Under the pieces are notes generated by a model. It was not told where the DNA came from. It made no database searches and worked only from the letters and a program-made list of their open reading frames with translations. Shown here piece by piece: positions 58,658 to 64,000 of a stretch of DNA of 64,000 bases. The translations under genes were made by a program, and so were the position numbers. Origin of the DNA: Arctopsyche grandis (taxonomy: Eukaryota > Arthropoda > Insecta > Trichoptera > Hydropsychidae); the NCBI RefSeq assembly GCF_051622035.1, contig NC_135355.1:40219986-40283985 (forward strand). The letters are read 5' to 3'. Every line of letters begins with the position of its first letter. Position 1 is the first letter of the stretch.

Positions 58658-59447
58658 CTGAAAATAAGAAGATTTTCATCAATATATGTATGTAGAAAAA
58701 AGAGGCATTGACCTAAATTTGAAAATGATTGTAAATTTAAATTAAACATAAAATCAAAGGCGTGAATGATTCTCGGATAGAGTAACGTTTCCTGTAACAG
58801 TCCTTGGATATGATTTCGTAGTAAAATTATTAAGCGAATCATTGACATTGTAGTGTGAATTATTTAAAATGATGTGATGGAACAAATAGCGATTTAGTTC
58901 ATACATGCGGTAAATCGAAGCCGTCGCGATACTATACAAGCGTATTCAATGATTTGTCAATGTCAAAAACATACGTGTATGTCAGAATCAAACACATGCT
59001 GCTGTAACAATGTAGAATCATGGGTGTAGTGCTTGCAATAAATATTCAATGTATAACAGCGGCTATTTGAGTCCGTTTGCATCAGCTGATTTCCGGAAAC
59101 TCTACGGATCTTTTCAAAACAAGTTATTTAACAAGACATGGGTAAGGTAGTAGAAAAAAAGTCCCATTCAAAAATGAAAGTGGTTCAGTTGAGCAACCAT
59201 TATGTTAAAGCGTTCACAAATAGAGCGGTAATCTCCCTGATTTATCGATCGTAGTGATCGCTATCTACCATATTTATATCGTAAGTAGCAATCTATATTA
59301 CGTTGCCGAATTTCGGTTAGCTTAATCATTGAAAAAAAATTCGCTGAATACCGAAAATTTTGAAGAAAAAAGATTTACAATTTACCAAAAATATGTCGAT
59401 AAAAAGTTTATTACAATATAATATTATAACAATAATACATATACATA
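58658..59447. other. unassigned stretch
   Basis: A minus frame near 58740-58830 (LLQETLLYPRIIHAFDFM) might belong to a neighbouring exon, but no clear donor follows. Otherwise nothing supported. Confidence 0.25.
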
Positions 59448-59660
59448 AATATAAGAATTGTAAATAGGTTTTTGAGCTCTTTTTCCTATTACGCTGTACT
59501 TATTAATATTATAATAATATAATACTATGATTACTAACAAAATTAATTTAAAATTGTAAAATGGAAAATGATCAATAGATCAGTAGCTATTAAAATAGAT
59601 ATAAGATGTATTGTGAATATAATTTAGTAATAACAAAAAGCATTTAAAAATCAAAAATAT
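59448..59660 (+). mobile_element. jockey-type LINE 3' untranslated fragment
   Basis: Nearly identical to 55580-55790 ('gtttttgagctctttttcc' through 'aaaaagcatttaaaaatcaa'). No coding part. Confidence 0.8.
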
Positions 59661-60003
59661 ATATAAATACACGGGTCTTTTTAAGCGATAGATGCGTTCC
59701 ATGGGATAACACATAAAAATACTTGGCTTTCGTAGAAAAAGTAGGGATGCATTTTAATGTAGTGATCATAAAAGTTTGGAAAGGAGGGTGGATACAATAC
59801 AATGTTGCTCATCCCGTTTGGTTTGAGCAACATTGTATTGGTCGCAAGTTTGCACAAAACAAGGCCGGTTGGGCTTACCTTCGAGTTGCTCAACACCGAT
59901 ACGGATACGTGACAAAGTCTCTTTGCGACCAAATGCAGAAGACATGGGATTTTGCACTTAGGATATGTAAACAACTAAAACAACGGTTCAACGTTATAAG
60001 TCC
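59661..60003. other. moderately GC-balanced segment, open on both strands
   Basis: A plus frame (59723-60049, with 'NKAGWAYLRVAQHRYGYV' and 'LCDQMQKTWDFALRICKQ') and minus frames (59681-59974, 59766-59957) overlap, and none is recognised. A perfect 17-bp inverted repeat (caatacaatgttgctca, 59795-59811 and 59824-59840) lies in the middle. Possibly a transposon or gene remnant. Confidence 0.3.
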
Positions 60004-60135
60004 TAAAGCCCGGATAACCAGCGTGCCGTTCATTGTTCAAATGTTGTAAATGCATTGTTAAAGGTTTGCCGAACCTTTTTTACACAGCATTTACAACAAT
60101 TGAACAATGAGCGGCGCGCTTTGGGTCCGCACTCT
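60004..60135. mobile_element. hairpin MITE ('taaagcccgga' ends)
   Basis: Left taaagcccggataaccagcg, right inverse cgcgctttgggtccg. The inner arms 'attgttcaaatgttgtaaat' and 'atttacaacaattgaacaat' pair. Same family as 53157 and 61469. Confidence 0.75.
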
Positions 60136-61322
60136 AGTAATAACGTCCGAAATTAATTATTTTTAAGAATTTGCATTAAATATAAGCCGTATAGCTTCAA
60201 AGCCACATAAAAAGAGACTTGAGTGTATGCACATACATGGTTAAATTTTTTAATAGTATTTTGAATTATTGAAAAATCTGTTACATACATACATATGTAC
60301 ATATACATACCTACATACTATTATATTTTTTATCGGTTGTATACATCTACGGACGAAAAATCATCCCTAGTATGTAGTCGTAGGAGGGATTGATGAGACA
60401 ATGGCTTCGGAAACTTAAAATTAAAAATGTTATAAAAACGAAATATAAAACGTGATGACAATTAATATGCATCAAATTTTCCAACAAATCGTTTCGTTTG
60501 TTGATATTATAATTTATAATTACTTTAAAATGAACTTACTTATTGCGTGTTCATTCTAAACATACTAGTTTACAGATACAAACGATAAACTGTAAATACA
60601 AATTGCCCAATCAGTGCATATTGCGCAGTATCAGTCATAACAAAATAAAAACCATTGAACTTGCGTTCCATTTTGTGTGCTTTTGGATGTTCATTCTAAA
60701 CTTACTAGTATATAGCTACGAGAATGAATTGTTAAGACAAATAGCCCAATCTGTGCAATTATTTTAAATATAAAATAATAATCAAAAACGATTGAACTTT
60801 ATTGCGTGTGGATGTTCATTCTAAACCTACTATGTAGTTTATAGTTACGAGCGATAAATTGGCAAGACAAATAGCCTAAAATGTGCCCCTCATTATTATG
60901 AAGAGTAATATCTAAGAAACGATTAAACTTGCGTTCCATTTTGTGTGCTGTTGGATGTTCATTCTTAACCTACTAGTATATATGTGGTTACGAGCGGTAT
61001 ATTGTTAAGACAAATCGCCCAATTCGTGCGCTTAATTTTAATATCAATTAATAATGAAAAACGATTGAATTTGTGTGCGTTTGGATGTTCATTATACACC
61101 TACTAGGTTATGGTTACGAGCGATAAATTGTCAAGACAAATAGCCTAAGCTGTGCCCTTCTTTATTATATAGAATTATGTATGTATGTATGTATACCTAA
61201 AAAAAGATTAAACTTGAATTGCACTTTGTGTGCTTTTGGATGTTCATTCTTAGCCTACTAGTTTATAGCTACGAGCGGTATATTGTTATGCCACGTCACC
61301 TAATTCGTGCGCTTAATTTTAA

Positions 61323-61634
61323 TCTAATATATAATTTCGAAAGAGGTTTGTTGGGAGTATCGGAAACAAATAAAAGTTTCTATGATGACGATATCGATAT
61401 ATGGTTGAATATTATTTTTTTTCGATTCAAATAAATTTTATAAAAAACAAATAAATATTTGTTATTAGTAAAGCCCGGACCCAAAGCGCGCCGCTCATTG
61501 TTCAATTGTTGTAAATGCTTTACAACATTTGAACAATGAACGGCGCGCTCTGGGTCCGGGCTTTAGTTATTAGTGTCGCCATGTTTAAGCTGTTAATATT
61601 ACAAATACCGAGCGAAGCCGGTTAAAAACACTAG
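61323..61634 (+). mobile_element. Helitron-like element inserted in the satellite
   Basis: Starts tctaatatataatttcgaaa after A. Ends 'ccgagcgaagccggttaaaa' 'acactag' before T. The sibling satellite unit at about 60765 ('attattttaaatataaaa') shows the uninterrupted A/T junction. It contains a nested hAT MITE (61469-61565). Confidence 0.85.
61469..61565. mobile_element. 97-bp hairpin MITE with perfect 8-bp target duplication
   Basis: taaagcccggacccaaagcg and its inverse form a nearly perfect foldback. gttattag occurs on both sides (61461-61468, 61566-61573). Eight-base duplication suggests hAT. Its RNA would form a long hairpin. Confidence 0.9.
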
Positions 61635-61790
61635 TATAAAATAATAATCAAAAACGATTGAACTTGCGTTGGATGTGTGCGTGTGGATGTTCATTCTATG
61701 TAAGCCTACTAGTTTATTCATAGTTACGAGCGATAAGCTGTCAAGACAAATGGTCCAATTCGTGAGCCCATTACAATATACTCGTAAAAT

Positions 61791-62744
61791 AATTTCCATA
61801 GCTTTACGATACGATCGAAAAGCGCATCTACAGACAGAGCATTTCTCATTCGAAAATCACCGCACGCCACTGGTATTTTACACATTTAAAAGAAAAGTCA
61901 TCAGACGTACGCATCAAACATTCACACGCAACCTATTTAAAGCCAGACGCGAAATTTAATCAGCTGAAGATAAAACTCGAACACGGCGGCAAACAGCTGC
62001 ATATACACGTGTTTTCACAATTCAGTTCTAGACCGAAACACAATACGAAAATTTTATCACAAAAATGGAAGTTTCGTAACCCCTGAGCGCCGTTAAATAA
62101 TTTAAAATCGGCGCACACGTATATTATATTAAAATACTGGGAAGCGTCGGAAGCTAATGGGTCGACTTGCAGACTCGGCTTTAACGATCGCCTGGGAAGA
62201 TTAGGCCGTGGCGAAAATTGGCCGATAAATTAAATACGAATATGCCAAAGTTGGCAAAGACGGGTTATGAAAAACGGAAGTGGATCAGTCGCGAAAGGGT
62301 TGGGATTAGGGAGCGTTTAACGGTTAAAGTTTGCTGCTGATGAGATCTGCGCGTGACACGCTCATCTAAGTGACAAATTAAATACACTTTCGACTTTTTA
62401 ATTAAATTAGATCGATCTACGATAGGAACCGTACGCGAAAAAATCGGATGTGACCAACCCACGACTTTATCTATGTATTTGAGATAAAGTAAAGTAAATT
62501 AAAAACCGTACAGACACATTCACACATACCGGCAGCATTATGAAATACTAAATTGAGCGCAAATGTATGGAAACTTGCACAAGACAATAGTTCTACTTGC
62601 GGTTGTCGGATTTTGTTAAATTTTTTTTTATTACTTAAAATCACTATCAGTATTATACACAATAAATATCATGAAGATTAAAATAATTTAAAAGGTCAAA
62701 ATAAAATAATGATATATTTAAAAAAAAAAAAATGCTACTTCCGG
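61791..62744. other. unassigned stretch
   Basis: 62130-62480 is less AT-rich and holds no recognised gene or repeat. An inverted pair 'actttatctatgtatttgag' / 'ataaagt' lies at 62464. Confidence 0.3.
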
Positions 62745-63580
62745 TTTACGAATTCTGACCAAAACCTCATCAGCTATAAGTTAGTACATAAAGAATAAAA
62801 ATATATATTTTCAGCTTGATACGTTCAGGGGTGTGGACAGAATCGTGGTTACAAAATTTTTGACCTTTCTAAGAGGAAAAAATCCTACTTCCGGATTATA
62901 AAATTTTGTGATTTTTTTTTTAATTTCATCACATTGATACAAGAATAATACTTGAATTTTTTTGTGAAGAGCACACATGTTTAAAGGGTCGAAAAAAATA
63001 TTGGAAGAAAAATCAAACATTACTAAACTGCCACTTCCGGTTGACGGATACTTACCAAATTTTAGAAATAACTTGGTATTAAGCTTAAACTTCTAGATAT
63101 GAAATTTCAGTTCAATAAATTAAACGGTTTCTGAGAAAAACATAAAAAACATCGATTCTATAGAGTAAAAGTACTACTTCTGGTTCAGATAAAAATATTT
63201 AAAAAATATAAGGTTATAAAGCTTATTATTTCTATTACATGTAAGAAAATTTCAGTTGGATTCAGTAAGCGGTTTGGGAAATAATTGAATTCAAAAACTT
63301 TAAAAAAAGAGGACACCTACATATAAGGGGAGGTACCATTTCCGGTCAACTTAAAAATTTGAAAAAAATTTAAGTTGTGTCGATAAGAATTTCAGTAACC
63401 GATACTAAGTTTCAGTTTGATAGGACTAACGGTGTTAAAAAAATCCCCAAAATACACAAACACACATTTTTTCTAGTTTCAAATCAGTCCGAGTTCGAAT
63501 CAGTCAAAATCTCGAGTTCAGATTTTCGCATGATCACAAAACTTCATCTATTGTTACTACCTACATAGATAAAGTAAAAA
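62745..63580 (+). repeat. repeat with serial 'acttccggtt' blocks
   Basis: 'acttccgg(t/a)' or a close variant recurs roughly every 140-170 bases (62739, 62880, 63035, 63176, 63336). Each is followed by 'aaattt' and a 'aa(a/g)tttcagtt' block. The distal part is inverted at 7553-7850 and ends in 'acctacatagataaagta'. Class unknown. Confidence 0.55.
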
Positions 63581-63683
63581 CCGCATAAAAATATAGATTG
63601 AATCAATTTAAAGTGTTCTGGATTGTTGCTAGAGATTTGGCAGTTATAGGAAAATTATTATAGACTTGTTTTCGTATATATGT

Positions 63684-63959
63684 TTATAAATTGACAGATA
63701 ACACGGGTAATATGAAAATAATTGACGTAAAACGGAAAAAAAGTCCAAAAAGCTTATTTGACGGATAAAAGTACGTTTTAAAAATGGATTCGAGTCTCTG
63801 GATATATTCGCTGATTTTGCTTAACAATTCTGTCAAAAGCAAATAGTCGTCAATGTCACGTTTTGACGCTGTCGCTTTACAGGCTGTCAATTCGAGTCCG
63901 AACATTATATTGTACAATATGAATAATAATAATGCATAATTTACAATATCAATGCGCAA
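63684..63959 (-). CDS. candidate small secreted protein ORF
   Basis: Not recognised. The frame starts MRIDIVNYALLLFILYNIM, a hydrophobic signal-peptide-like start. Then come 'ELTACKATASKRDIDDYLL' with a dibasic KR and an amphipathic 'LTELLSKISEYIQRLESIF' helix. The last 20 residues are hydrophobic and may be read-through past a possible donor (AAAAC|gtactt near 63774). Could be a first exon of a secreted or neuropeptide-like precursor, but the support is only the shape of the sequence. Confidence 0.3.
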   Translation of the reverse strand: MRIDIVNYALLLFILYNIMFGLELTACKATASKRDIDDYLLLTELLSKISEYIQRLESIFKTYFYPSNKLFGLFFRFTSIIFILPVLSVNL

Positions 63960-64000
63960 ATTTTGGAAATTTCTTTTGGGAATGTCAATACAAGGATAAA

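Larger units (their letters stand above)
60545..61790. repeat. irregular satellite, ~125-155-bp units
   Basis: 'ggatgttcattct' recurs at about 60545, 60685, 60810, 60954, 61084, 61238 and 61685. Each is followed by 'acctactag' + 'ttacgagcgataaattg' + 'aagacaaatagcc', and preceded by 'cgattgaacttgcg'. The last unit is split by the Helitron at 61323-61634. Non-coding. Confidence 0.85.

Overview
This is eukaryotic, almost certainly insect, nuclear DNA. It is AT-rich, it carries many short ACATATGTATGTA-type runs, and the one long gene has short introns of about 70-450 bases. It is densely packed with decayed transposons. The order of insect cannot be fixed from the sequence. Everything below was read by eye, and no database was searched.

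Host genes are few. The clear one is on the minus strand at 17774-24995: eight spliced exons of an NPAT/Multi sex combs orthologue, the scaffold and activator of replication-dependent histone genes. It has a LisH-type N-terminus, the conserved 'EKLADNINKLF' block and a short conserved C-terminal end. Its tiny first coding exon was not found. A second minus-strand gene (34157-36275) gives the last two coding exons of a single-pass, mucin-like membrane protein of unknown function. A possible small two-exon gene lies on the plus strand at 31436-31808 and is convergent with it. Two identical tRNA-Lys(TTT) genes sit at 41967 and 45633. Weaker coding candidates are an exon at 58566-58657 (-), an ORF at 54785-55132 (-) and a signal-peptide-like ORF at 63684-63959 (-).

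The rest is mostly mobile DNA. There are tRNA-headed SINEs (1-1402, 5206, 14262-16040, 25351, 30365, 34436, 48955, 50128, 51131-51828). There are 5'-truncated LINEs of several kinds (1403, 5806, 8470, 11930, 12275, 25878, 26335, 26940, 30826, 43781, 44980, 47041, 55190, 57140, 59448). DNA elements with readable ends and target duplications include hAT-like (10603, 28293, 28486, 46415, 61469), piggyBac-like (8993, 33685), THAP/P-like (16272, 52452) and MULE-like (16994, 34336, 47761). Helitron-like elements occur at 7290, 29917, 37340, 41514, 50511 and 61323.

The most striking structure is the 2.3-kb Helitron-like element at 37340-39651. Its interior has expanded into two GC-rich satellites, one of 90-bp units and one of about 143-bp higher-order units. 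They are built from hairpins with the same GCGAAGC core as the element's own 3' terminal hairpin. Several insertions are nested, and duplicated copies elsewhere in the window act as empty sites that prove them.
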